From Nocardioides sp. SLBN-35 (GTDB lineage Bacteria; Actinomycetota; Actinomycetes; Propionibacteriales; Nocardioidaceae): 64,000 nt of DNA. This document shows positions 10,141 through 18,254 of this stretch, piece by piece. The notes beneath the pieces were generated by a model. It was not told the origin of the DNA. It saw nothing but the letters and a program-made list of their open reading frames with translations, and ran no database searches. Within the stretch, counting starts at the first letter, position 1. Each line of letters begins with the position of its first letter. Both the position numbers and the translations under genes were made by a program. The DNA lies in NCBI RefSeq assembly GCF_006715725.1, contig NZ_VFNU01000001.1:3410001-3474000 (forward strand), given 5' to 3'.

Positions 10141-13100
10141 GTGAGACTCAACCTTCCTGACGCCCTGAGGAAGGGCGTCGGACTCTCTCTCGTCGGGGCG
10201 GCCCTCGTGGTCATCCCCTCGACGGCGACGGTGGCAGCACCGAAGGATCCCTCCGTCGTGCAACAGATGCGCGGCGAGGCCAGCGGAAACGTCGCGGTGA
10301 CGACCTCACCGGCCACCGACAAGGTCAGCTTCATCAGCGCGACCGAGGACCTCTACCCCTCCGAGCAACTGGGCAAGTCCCGCGGCGGAGCCGAGGCCAA
10401 GGCCAGCGGGTACGTCGACAAGTACGCCCGCGCGTTCGGTGCGACCTCCGCCCAGATGAAGCAGACGACCACGACCCAGACGCCTGCCGGCTACACGGTC
10501 GACTTCGCGCAGTCCTACCAGGGCGTGCCCGTGTTCGGCGCGAAGCTGCGCGCCCACGTCGACACCCAGGGCGACCTGACCTCGGTGACCGGGTACGTCG
10601 TACCGAAGATCGATGTGAACGTGACTCCGCGCCTCGACAAGGACGCCGCGGTCGCCAAGGCGATCAAGCTCGCCGCCGAGGCCCCGGCCGGCCGGGGTGA
10701 GGCCGCGACGGCGAAGCCGAAGGCGAGCGACCTGAGCGCGACCAAGGCGGACCTGGTGGTCTACCGGATGGGCGCGATCCAGGGCGTCGAGGGACGCAAC
10801 CTGCTGGCGTGGGTGGTCGAGGTGACCGACGGGAAGCAGGTCCGCGAGACGTCGGTCCTCGACGCGGAGACCGGCAAGCCGGTCAACCGCTACACGATGA
10901 TCGCGCACGCGCTCGACCGCGAGCTCATCGAGGCCCACGACGGCGACGCACCGCGCGAGACCGTCTGGGTGGAGGGCCAGCCCTTCCCCGGCGCACTCGA
11001 CGAGGACCAGCAGAACGAGGTCCAGGGCACCGGTGAGGCCTACTGGTTCTTCAAGAACTCCTTCGGCCGCGACTCCTACGACGGCGAGGGCGCGAAGATG
11101 GTCACGGTCAACAACGACCCGGCCATCAACTGCCCGAACGCCAACTGGAACGGCGTGTCGACCAACTACTGCTCCGGGGTGTCCTCCGACGACACGGTGG
11201 CGCACGAGTGGGGCCACGCCTACACCGAGTACACCTCCGGCCTGCTCTACCAGTGGCAGCCGGGAGCGATGAACGAGGCCTACTCCGACATCTGGGGCGA
11301 GACCGTCGACATGCTCAACGACCGGTACAACGACGTCACCGTCGAGGGACCGGACGGCGATGTTGTTCTCGACGAGACGACCCACCGCAACGACGACGGC
11401 CGCTGCTCCCTGGCGACCCCAGGCGATCTCACCTTCACCATCAACACGCCCGCCTCGGTCGCCGGTCCCTGCGCGGTCGTGAAGCCGACCTGGTCGGCCG
11501 ATTTCGGCGACAAGTTCGACCCGGCCAACACGGGCGTCACCTCCGACCTCGTGGTCGCGACCGACACGGACCCGAACCCCGACCCGGCGGTCGGCAGCAC
11601 CACCGACGGCTGCGACGCCGTATGGGCCAACGCGGCAGCGGTCCAGGACAAGCTCGCGTACGTCGACCGGGGCTCGTGCACCTTCCAGGAGAAGATCGAC
11701 CACGCGGTCGCCAACGGCGCCACCGGCCTGGTCATCGCCAACAACGTGGACGGCATGATCAGCCCGCCGGGGACCGCTCCGGCCGGCTTCTACGGCGCGT
11801 CGGTGTCGAAGGCGGACGGAGACAGGATCAAGTCGGTGGGCACCGCCAACATCACGATCAAGGAGAGTCTCGCCAACCGTGACGAGAGCGCGCGCTGGCT
11901 CTCGGGCGAGGACGACCCGGCCTTCGGCGGCGCGATCCGCGACATGTGGAACCCGACCTGCTACGGCGACCCGGGCAAGGTGTCGGACGAGGAGTACTCC
12001 TGCTCCACCGACGACAACGGCGGCGTCCACAGCAACTCGGGCGTGGTCAACCACACCTACGCGCTGCTCGTCGACGGTGGCACCTACAACGGCGTGACCG
12101 TCGAGGGGATCGGCCTGGACAAGGCCGCGCAGATCTTCTGGCGCACGCAGAACGAGTACCTCACCTCGACCTCCGGTTTCGCGGAGCTGGCTGACGGACT
12201 CGAGCAGTCCTGCGCCGACCTGCGCGGCATCGGCGGACTGAACAAGCTCGCGGTGGGCACCAGCCCGACCGGCGGCGCGGCCGTGGCTCCGGCGGACATG
12301 GCGCCCATCACCGCGGCCAACTGCGCAGCAGTGGCGGCCGTCGCCCAGGCGACCCAGCTCCGGGTCGAGCCCGTCCAGTGCAACTTCCAGCCGATGTTCA
12401 AGACCGGAAGTGTGAGCTGTGGCGCTGGGACGAAGACCGACGTCTTGTGGTCCGAGGGCTTCGAGTCCGGCCTCCCGGCCGGCTGGGAGGAGTCGGTCGA
12501 CGCACCGAACGCGCACTTCCCGACGAAGCTGACGACCGACCTGCCGATCGTCACCGAGGGCGGCACGCAGCACAAGGGTGGCGGCACCGTGCTCTACTTC
12601 GACGACAAGGGCGACGACGGCAACTTCGGCAGCTGCCAGGGTGACGCCGACGACTACTCGTCGCGGGTCAGCATGGCCACCAAGGAGCTGACCGTGCCGA
12701 GCGGCACGCTGCCCCGCTTCTCGTTCGACCACTACATGGCCTCCGAGGTCGAGTTCGACGGTGGCAACGTGAAGGTGTCGGTAAACGGCGGCGCCTACGC
12801 CCTTGTCCCGGACGACGCCTGGCTGCTCAACGCTCCGGGCGGACACCTGGAGACCGAGGAGGGCGGCAACACCAACCCGATGGCCGGCGAGCCTGCGTTC
12901 ACCGGTGCCGACGGCGGCCAGCCGACCGGCGCCTGGGGCACCTCGGCCATCGACCTGTCCAAGGTGGCCAAGGCCGGCGACAAGGTGAAGGTCCGGTTCG
13001 ACTTCGGCATGGACGGCTGCAACGGCAACAACGGCTGGTTCGTCGACAACGTCGAGATGAGTGTCTGCACCGCCGGCACCCCGCCGGCCGCGGGCACCGC

Positions 13101-13383
13101 GACCGTCTCGCCGAAGGCGAGCGCCAAGAACGGCGTCGTGAAGATCAAGATCGCCACCGCCGGCGGCGTCGCGCTGGCCGGTCCGGTGACGGTCACGATC
13201 AAGGGCAAGACGTACACCGGGACCGTGGTCGACGGCGTACTGAAGATCAAGGCCAAGAAGCAGCTCAGGAAGCTGTGGAGGCAGGGCAAGCGCAAGGTCA
13301 AGGCGAGCGTGAACTACCCCGGTGACGCGAAGATCGCCGCGTTCAGCGCGAAGGTGACGATCAAGCTGAAGGGCAAGCAGTAG
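10141..13383 (+). CDS. Secreted M4-family (thermolysin-like) metalloprotease with inserted PA domain
   Basis: 1080 residues from a GTG with GAGGAG upstream. Order: a signal peptide; an FTP/PepSY-type propeptide (about 40-240); then the zinc site H355-EWG-H359 with ligand E379 in NEAYSD, exactly 24 residues after H355 as in thermolysin. A protease-associated (PA) domain follows (about 440-585, DRGSCTFQEKIDHAVANGA). The second catalytic half then comes (GGVHSNSG, catalytic H630). After it is a jelly-roll/MAM-like module (SEGFESGLPAGWEES, NNGWFVDNVEMSVC), and last a Lys/Arg-rich Ig-like tail that may hold the protein on the wall. The PA domain splits the peptidase fold. Exported general protease is the likely role. 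Confidence 0.92.
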   Translation: MRLNLPDALRKGVGLSLVGAALVVIPSTATVAAPKDPSVVQQMRGEASGNVAVTTSPATDKVSFISATEDLYPSEQLGKSRGGAEAKASGYVDKYARAFGATSAQMKQTTTTQTPAGYTVDFAQSYQGVPVFGAKLRAHVDTQGDLTSVTGYVVPKIDVNVTPRLDKDAAVAKAIKLAAEAPAGRGEAATAKPKASDLSATKADLVVYRMGAIQGVEGRNLLAWVVEVTDGKQVRETSVLDAETGKPVNRYTMIAHALDRELIEAHDGDAPRETVWVEGQPFPGALDEDQQNEVQGTGEAYWFFKNSFGRDSYDGEGAKMVTVNNDPAINCPNANWNGVSTNYCSGVSSDDTVAHEWGHAYTEYTSGLLYQWQPGAMNEAYSDIWGETVDMLNDRYNDVTVEGPDGDVVLDETTHRNDDGRCSLATPGDLTFTINTPASVAGPCAVVKPTWSADFGDKFDPANTGVTSDLVVATDTDPNPDPAVGSTTDGCDAVWANAAAVQDKLAYVDRGSCTFQEKIDHAVANGATGLVIANNVDGMISPPGTAPAGFYGASVSKADGDRIKSVGTANITIKESLANRDESARWLSGEDDPAFGGAIRDMWNPTCYGDPGKVSDEEYSCSTDDNGGVHSNSGVVNHTYALLVDGGTYNGVTVEGIGLDKAAQIFWRTQNEYLTSTSGFAELADGLEQSCADLRGIGGLNKLAVGTSPTGGAAVAPADMAPITAANCAAVAAVAQATQLRVEPVQCNFQPMFKTGSVSCGAGTKTDVLWSEGFESGLPAGWEESVDAPNAHFPTKLTTDLPIVTEGGTQHKGGGTVLYFDDKGDDGNFGSCQGDADDYSSRVSMATKELTVPSGTLPRFSFDHYMASEVEFDGGNVKVSVNGGAYALVPDDAWLLNAPGGHLETEEGGNTNPMAGEPAFTGADGGQPTGAWGTSAIDLSKVAKAGDKVKVRFDFGMDGCNGNNGWFVDNVEMSVCTAGTPPAAGTATVSPKASAKNGVVKIKIATAGGVALAGPVTVTIKGKTYTGTVVDGVLKIKAKKQLRKLWRQGKRKVKASVNYPGDAKIAAFSAKVTIKLKGKQ

Positions 13384-13396
13384 CGGTCACCCACAG

Positions 13397-13434
13397 GGTG
13401 CATGAATCCCCGGCCAGCCGGGGATTCATGCACC
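13397..13434. terminator. Palindrome 1: bidirectional terminator candidate
   Basis: 18-bp perfect arms separated by 2 nt; the left arm is GGTGCATGAATCCCCGGC. It lies 14 nt after the protease stop, between convergent genes. It lacks a T-tract, so termination is inferred from position and stem strength. Confidence 0.6.
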
Positions 13435-13438
13435 TGTC

Positions 13439-13454
13439 GGGGGTTGCAACCCCC
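13439..13454. repeat. Palindrome 2: 16-bp perfect dyad
   Basis: GGGGGTTGCAACCCCC sits between the two larger palindromes. It could be part of the same termination element or a protein site. Confidence 0.55.
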
Positions 13455-13465
13455 ATCAAGTGCTG

Positions 13466-13489
13466 GAATCCCCGGTCGACCGGGGATTC
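13466..13489. terminator. Palindrome 3: terminator candidate for rnj
   Basis: A 24-bp perfect palindrome with half-site GAATCCCCGGTC. Beyond two mismatched pairs, TGC/GCA also pair, so the stem can extend to 13461-13494. It shares the half CCGGGGATTCATGCA with palindrome 1. It lies 8-12 nt from the rnj stop. Confidence 0.6.
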
Positions 13490-13501
13490 ATGCAGCCCGA
13501 C

Positions 13502-15187
13502 CTAGGCCTCCACGACCACCGGGATGATCATCGGGCGTCGCTTGTGGGTGTTGCTCACCCAGCGGCCGATGGTGCGGCGCACAGTCTGCTGCAGCTGGTA
13601 GGTGTCGGTGCTGCCCTCGCTGAGCGAGCGGTTGACGGCATCGATGATCGGCTGCTTGATCGACTCGAAGTCGGAGTCGGCCCAGGCGTGGCCGCGGGCG
13701 TGGATCTCGGGGCCGGCGGAGACCTTTCCGGCAACGGAGTCGACGACCACGATGACCGAGATGAAGCCCTCCTCGCCGAGGATCCGGCGGTCCTTGAGCT
13801 CGGACTCGGTCACGTCGCCGACCGACTGGCCGTCGACGAACACGTAGCCGCACTCGACCTTGCCGACCACCGAGGCCACGCCGTCGACGAGGTCGACCAC
13901 GACGCCGTCCTCGGCGTACACGACGTTCTCGACGCCGGTGGCCTTGGCGAGGTCGCCGTTGGCGAGCATGTGCCGGACCTCGCCGTGGACGGGCAGCACG
14001 TTCTTGGGCTTGACGATGTTGTAGCAGTAGAGAAGCTCGCCGGCGCTGGCGTGGCCGCTGACGTGGACGAGGGCGTTGCCCTTGTGGACGACGTTGGCGC
14101 CGAGGCGGGACAGGCCGTTGATCACCCGGTAGACGGCGTTCTCGTTGCCGGGGATCAGGCTGGAGGCGAGCACGACGGTGTCGCCCTCCTCGAGGTGCAC
14201 GAAGTTGTGGCTGCGCTGCGCGATCCGGGCCAGGGCGCTGAGCGGCTCGCCCTGGGAGCCGGTCGAGATGAGGACCTGGCGCTCGGGGGCGAGGTCGGCG
14301 AGCTCCTTGGCCTCGACCATGACGCCCGGGGGGACGTGGAGGTAGCCGAGGTCGCGGGCGATCGCCATGTTGCGGACCATCGAGCGGCCGACGTACGCCA
14401 CCTTGCGGTCGTACTTCACCGCGGCGTCGAGGACCTGCTGGACGCGGTGCACGTGGGAGGCGAAGCACGCGACGATGATCCGTTGCTTCGACTCGGCGAA
14501 GGCCTGCTCGAGCACCGGGGTGATCTTGCGCTCGGCGGTGGTGAAGCCGGGGACGTCGGCGTTGGTGGAGTCGGTGAGGAAGAGGTCGACGCCCTCCTCC
14601 CCCAGCCGCGCGAACGCCCGCAGGTCGGTGATCCGGCCGTCGAGCGGCAGCTGGTCCATCTTGAAGTCGCCGGTGTGGAGCACCATGCCCGCGCCGGTGC
14701 GGATCGCGACCGCGAGCGCGTCGGGGATGGAGTGGTTGACCGCGACGAACTCCAGGTCGAAGGGACCGAACGAGATCCGGTCGCCCTCCTTGACCGTGTG
14801 GAACGGCGTCTGGCGCAGCCGGTGCTCGCGCAGCTTGGAGTTGACCAGTGCGAGGGTCAGTTGGGAGCCGACGAGCGGGATGTCCTGTCGCTCGCGCAGG
14901 AGGTACGGCGTCGCGCCGATGTGGTCCTCGTGCCCGTGGGTGAGCACGAGCGCCTCGACCTTGTCGAGCCGGTCCCGGATCGCCGCGAAGTCGGGGAGGA
15001 TCAGGTCGACGCCCGGGTGGTGGTCGTCGGGGAAGAGCACGCCGCAGTCGACGATGAGCAGCCGGCCGTCGTACTCGAAGACGGTCATGTTGCGCCCGAC
15101 CTCGCCGAGGCCGCCCAGCGGGATGACCCGCAGGCCGCCCTTGGGGAGCTTCGGCGGCGCGGAAAGCTCGGGGTGCGGGTGGCTCAT
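13502..15187 (-). CDS. rnj: Ribonuclease J
   Basis: Metallo-beta-lactamase/beta-CASP ribonuclease with 5' exonuclease and endonuclease activity in mRNA decay and rRNA maturation. 561 residues from the ATG at 15187. The metal motif HGHEDHIGATPYLL is present, along with the second-site residues LHTGDFKMD and LTDSTNADVPG. The beta-CASP region follows (FASHVHRVQQ, STGSQGEP, HVSGHASAGEL), then the RNase J C-terminal domain. The start overlaps the dapA stop by one base (TGATG), so the two are coupled. The dapA-rnj pair is a conserved actinobacterial arrangement. The 3' end faces the M4 protease across three palindromes. Confidence 0.95.
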   Translation of the reverse strand: MSHPHPELSAPPKLPKGGLRVIPLGGLGEVGRNMTVFEYDGRLLIVDCGVLFPDDHHPGVDLILPDFAAIRDRLDKVEALVLTHGHEDHIGATPYLLRERQDIPLVGSQLTLALVNSKLREHRLRQTPFHTVKEGDRISFGPFDLEFVAVNHSIPDALAVAIRTGAGMVLHTGDFKMDQLPLDGRITDLRAFARLGEEGVDLFLTDSTNADVPGFTTAERKITPVLEQAFAESKQRIIVACFASHVHRVQQVLDAAVKYDRKVAYVGRSMVRNMAIARDLGYLHVPPGVMVEAKELADLAPERQVLISTGSQGEPLSALARIAQRSHNFVHLEEGDTVVLASSLIPGNENAVYRVINGLSRLGANVVHKGNALVHVSGHASAGELLYCYNIVKPKNVLPVHGEVRHMLANGDLAKATGVENVVYAEDGVVVDLVDGVASVVGKVECGYVFVDGQSVGDVTESELKDRRILGEEGFISVIVVVDSVAGKVSAGPEIHARGHAWADSDFESIKQPIIDAVNRSLSEGSTDTYQLQQTVRRTIGRWVSNTHKRRPMIIPVVVEA

Positions 15188-16074
15188 CAGAGCAGGCCCG
15201 CCGCGGCGAGTCCGGCGCGGAGGTCGGCGACCTCGGCGTCGTCGAGGGCCATCAGTGGCGCTCGGACCGAGCGGTTGCCGAGCACTCCGACCAGCTCGAG
15301 GGCCGCCTTGGCGGTGGTCGCGCCGTAGTTGGGCACGCCCATGATCGCCTCGAAGGCCGGGACCAGGCCGGTGTGGATGCGCAGCGCCTCCGCGTGGTCG
15401 CCCGCCAGGAAGGCGTCGATCATGGCGCGCAGCTGGGTGCCGGCGACGTGGCCGACGACCGAGACCAGTCCGGTGGCGCCGTACGCGAGGTAGCCCAGGG
15501 TGTTGACGTCGTCGCCGGAGTAGACGACATAGCCGAGGTCGACCAGCTGGGCGGCGCGGGACAGGTCGCCGGTGGCGTCCTTGACCGCGATGACGGTCTC
15601 CCACTGCTTGGCCGCGACGTAGGTCTCGAGCGCGATCTTGGTGCCGGTGCGGCCGGGCACGTCGTAGAGCATGACCGGGACGGCGGTCGCCTCGACGACG
15701 TGGCGGAAGTGGTTGAGCACGCCGGGCTGGCTGGGCTTGTTGTAGTAGGGCGTGACGAGCAGCAGCCCGTCGGCGCCGACCTTCTCGGCCTGCCTGGCGA
15801 GCTCGACCGAGTGGCGGGTGTCGTTGGTGCCGACCCCGGCGACGACCTTGGCCCGGTCGCCGACCGCGTCCTTGACCGCGGCGAGGGTCTCGCCGTCCTC
15901 GGCACCCGTGGTGGTCGGCGACTCGCCGGTCGTGCCGGACACCACGATGCCGTCGTTGCCGTTGTCGACCAGGTGCTTGGCGACCTTCTGCACCCCGTCC
16001 AGGTCGACCGAGCCGTCCTCGAGGAACGGCGTGACCATCGCGGTCAGCATGGTGCCGAAGGGTGCAGAAGTCAT
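15187..16074 (-). CDS. dapA: 4-hydroxy-tetrahydrodipicolinate synthase
   Basis: Condenses pyruvate with aspartate semialdehyde, the entry step to diaminopimelate and lysine. 295 residues, the usual length. The Schiff-base lysine is K165 (VIAVKDATGD). Y137 in YDVPGRTG and the threonines of SGTTGES complete the DapA triad region, and PYYNKP is the usual substrate loop. Its ATG has no Shine-Dalgarno sequence but TAGCCT lies 6 nt upstream. It is coupled to rnj by a one-base overlap. DapA paralogues such as N-acetylneuraminate lyase are less likely given the linkage. Confidence 0.95.
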   Translation of the reverse strand: MTSAPFGTMLTAMVTPFLEDGSVDLDGVQKVAKHLVDNGNDGIVVSGTTGESPTTTGAEDGETLAAVKDAVGDRAKVVAGVGTNDTRHSVELARQAEKVGADGLLLVTPYYNKPSQPGVLNHFRHVVEATAVPVMLYDVPGRTGTKIALETYVAAKQWETVIAVKDATGDLSRAAQLVDLGYVVYSGDDVNTLGYLAYGATGLVSVVGHVAGTQLRAMIDAFLAGDHAEALRIHTGLVPAFEAIMGVPNYGATTAKAALELVGVLGNRSVRAPLMALDDAEVADLRAGLAAAGLL

Positions 16075-16080
16075 GGGTCA

Positions 16081-16086
16081 AGGCTA
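16081..16086 (-). promoter_or_regulatory. -10 element of dapA (leaderless)
   Basis: TAGCCT on the minus strand, 6 nt before the dapA ATG. Confidence 0.5.
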
Positions 16087-16159
16087 TCGCCCCCGGCCGG
16101 TTTCCCTCACGTCGCCACGACCCCCGGCACTGTCGGTGGCCGGTGGCAGGGTCGTCGTC

Positions 16160-16825
16160 ATGACCGAACCCGTCCTCTTCCTCAGCGGCTCAGGCCTTCC
16201 TGCCTGGATCTGGGGCGACGTGCGCGCCGGGCTCGGCGAGTCCGCGGTGGCACCCCGCCCGGACTCCCCCGACGCCGGTCCGATGGAGTACGCCGTAGCG
16301 GCGCTCGGCTCCGTGGAGTGGCCCCGGTTCGCGGTGGTCGCACACTCCGTCGGCGGCGTGGTGGCGCAGGCGATGCTCGCAGCCGCGCCCGACCGCGTCG
16401 CGGGCGTGCTCGGCGTGGCCGCCGTCTGGCCGGCGCCCGGGCGCTCGTTCACGGCTGCGCTGCCCGTGCCCCAGCGCTGGCTGCTCCCTGCGATCCTCCG
16501 GCTGGCCGGCACCCGTCCGCCGGAGAAGCAGTTGCGCGCCGGGTTCGGCGCCGGCCTGCCGGCCCCGACCGTCGATCGCCTGGTCGCGGAGTTCACGCCC
16601 GAGTCCCGTCGCCTGTTCGTCACGGCGGCGCCCCGGGGCCGGGCGCCCGAGCGGGCCGGCTACGTCCACACGACCGACCGCGAGGTGCCGCCCGACCTGC
16701 AGCGGCGCTGCGCGCAGGCCCTGGGCGCGGACTTCACCCGCGAGCTGGCGACGGCTCACCTGCCGATGTTGCAGGACCCCGCCGGCCTCCTCGCCGCGGT
16801 CGCCGACTTCACACGTGCGGCATGA
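16160..16825 (+). CDS. Alpha/beta hydrolase
   Basis: 221 residues, a short alpha/beta hydrolase. The oxyanion region (FLSGSGLPAWIW) is followed by the nucleophile elbow AHSVGGVVAQ, where Ser is the nucleophile. A late histidine lies in TAHLPMLQDP. No signal peptide is seen, so it is probably cytosolic. The substrate is unknown. The start is the ATG with a weak CAGGGT box 7 nt upstream. Its last 17 bases overlap the 3' end of the convergent F420-type oxidoreductase gene. Confidence 0.8.
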   Translation: MTEPVLFLSGSGLPAWIWGDVRAGLGESAVAPRPDSPDAGPMEYAVAALGSVEWPRFAVVAHSVGGVVAQAMLAAAPDRVAGVLGVAAVWPAPGRSFTAALPVPQRWLLPAILRLAGTRPPEKQLRAGFGAGLPAPTVDRLVAEFTPESRRLFVTAAPRGRAPERAGYVHTTDREVPPDLQRRCAQALGADFTRELATAHLPMLQDPAGLLAAVADFTRAA

Positions 16826-17753
16826 CCTCCGCCGCGACCAGCCGCAGGTGGTCGAGGTCGGCGAGGTCGAGGACCTGGAGGTAGATCCGCTGGGCGCCGA
16901 GGTCGCCGTACCGCCTGATCTTCGCCACGACCTCCTCCGGAGTCCCGGCCAGCCCGTTGGCGCGCAGCTCGTCGACGTCCCGGCCGATGGCGGCGGCGCG
17001 GCGGGCGATCGCCGCCTCGTCCCCACCGACGCAGAGCACCAGCGCGTTGGACCAGGTGATCGAGGCCGGGTCGCGGCCGATCTCCTCGGCGGCCCGCCGG
17101 ACCCGCCCGAACTGGACGGCGGTGAGCTCCTCGTCGACGAACGGCAGGTTGAACTCGTCGGCGTAGGCCGCGGCGAGTGCCGGCGTCTGCTTCTTGCCGA
17201 CCCCGCCCACCAGCAGCGGTACGCCGCCCCGGTGACCGCTGCTCTGCACCGGCTTGGGCAGCGCCGGGCTGTCCGCGAGCTGGTAGTGCTGCCCGTCGAA
17301 GGCGTACAGCTCGCCGACCGGGGTGGACCACAGGCCGGTGACCAGCTCGAGCTGCTCGGCGTACCGCTCGAAGCGCCCGCGGGTGTCGGGGAACGGGATG
17401 CCGTAGGCGGTGTGCTCCTGGGCGAACCAGCCGGCGCCGATGCCGAGCTCGACCCGTCCGCCGCTCATCTGGTCGACCTGGGCGACCTGGATCGCCAGCA
17501 CGCCGGGGTGGCGGAAGGTGGCGCTGGTCATCATGGTGCCGAGCCGGATCGTGCTCGTGTCACGGGCCAGGCCGGCAAGGGTCGTCCATGCGTCGGTGGG
17601 GCCGGGCAGCCCGTCGCCGCTCATGTGCAGGTAATGGTCACTGCGGAAGAAGGCGCCGAAGCCGAGCCGCTCGGCCTCGAGGGCGACGGCCAGCAGGTCG
17701 TCGTACGTCGCACCCTGCTGCGGTTCGGTGAAGACACGAAGCTGGACTCCCAT
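16809..17753 (-). CDS. LLM-class F420-dependent oxidoreductase
   Basis: Luciferase-like TIM-barrel enzyme, 314 residues from the ATG at 17753 (MGVQLRVFTEPQQ). Typical segments are LEAERLGFGAFFRSDHYL, RLGTMMTSATFRHPGVLAIQ and GRVELGIGAGWFAQEH, and a C-terminal (S/V)P-L-L-V-GG-type strand (VPLLVGGVGKKQTPALA). Such proteins reduce or oxidise substrates with F420 or FMN. The family marker is TIGR03560-like, but I cannot separate the subfamilies by eye. It stands alone, convergent with the hydrolase gene. An in-frame upstream extension exists but starts in a low-complexity region, so I reject it. Confidence 0.85.
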   Translation of the reverse strand: MGVQLRVFTEPQQGATYDDLLAVALEAERLGFGAFFRSDHYLHMSGDGLPGPTDAWTTLAGLARDTSTIRLGTMMTSATFRHPGVLAIQVAQVDQMSGGRVELGIGAGWFAQEHTAYGIPFPDTRGRFERYAEQLELVTGLWSTPVGELYAFDGQHYQLADSPALPKPVQSSGHRGGVPLLVGGVGKKQTPALAAAYADEFNLPFVDEELTAVQFGRVRRAAEEIGRDPASITWSNALVLCVGGDEAAIARRAAAIGRDVDELRANGLAGTPEEVVAKIRRYGDLGAQRIYLQVLDLADLDHLRLVAAEVMPHV

Positions 17754-17811
17754 GCCGTCCACCCTGCCAGGTGCCCGGCTGGCCGGGACCCGGGCCCCTG
17801 ACGCTGCGGTT

Positions 17812-17840
17812 TTGACCACACCCCGGAGGGGTAGTTGGCT
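17812..17840 (+). promoter_or_regulatory. Candidate promoter of the WXG100-like cassette
   Basis: TTGACC (17812-17817) is followed after 17 nt by TTGGCT (17835-17840). A TAGTTG at 17832 is an alternative -10. Only the -35 is convincing. Confidence 0.3.
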
Positions 17841-17876
17841 CGCGGCACACACAGCAGGCCGTGGAGGAAGTCAACA

Positions 17877-18254
17877 GTGACGATCGACATCAGGATCGAC
17901 CGGATCTACCGGGCGGCGCACAAGCAGATCCCGGCGCAGGCCGCGGAGTTCAGCAAATGGGGTGTCGACATCGCGCACGCGACGGCCACGATCCAGAAGG
18001 AGATCGCGCCGACCAGTCACGCCATCGGCGGCCAGATCGGGGCGCTGGGCGAGGAGATCACCTTCCGGCTGCGGCAGCTGACGCGCACCCTGAACGACTG
18101 CGCCGTCGCGCTCGACCAGATCGCCGACGACTTCTCCGCGCGCGACGCGGAGGCCCAGGCCTTCCTGGCCGGCCACGCCAAGTGGCTCGAGACCAGCGGC
18201 TACGAGGGCACTCCCGACCAGGCCCCGCTCCCCGACCTCCCGAAGGACCTCTGA
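17877..18254 (+). CDS. Small helical WXG100-like protein
   Basis: 125 residues from a GTG at 17877 preceded by GGAGGA with 8 nt spacing. It is predicted to be almost entirely helical: a first helix with KWGVDIAHATATIQ, a turn near APTSHAIGG, then a long second helix (LRQLTRTLNDCAVALDQIADD). The segment DDFSARDAEAQAFL resembles the end of ESX/WXG100 proteins, where a YxxxD/E export signal sits. Here it would be F-S-A-R-D. It overlaps the next gene by one base. A type VII secretion partner is inferred from shape and pairing, not from a firm domain match. No ESX machinery is in the window. Confidence 0.7.
   Translation: MTIDIRIDRIYRAAHKQIPAQAAEFSKWGVDIAHATATIQKEIAPTSHAIGGQIGALGEEITFRLRQLTRTLNDCAVALDQIADDFSARDAEAQAFLAGHAKWLETSGYEGTPDQAPLPDLPKDL

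Noticed and set aside
10306..12846. A long open frame (over 800 codons) on the minus strand opposite the M4 protease
   Set aside because: It is a GC-rich shadow of a gene with clear zinc-site and signal-peptide evidence. Its translation is repetitive Arg/Val/Gly without any motif.
17754..17876. Upstream extension of the F420-type oxidoreductase and of the WXG100-like gene into the intergenic region
   Set aside because: The extensions are open frames without conserved residues; the chosen starts have family-typical N-termini or a good ribosome site.
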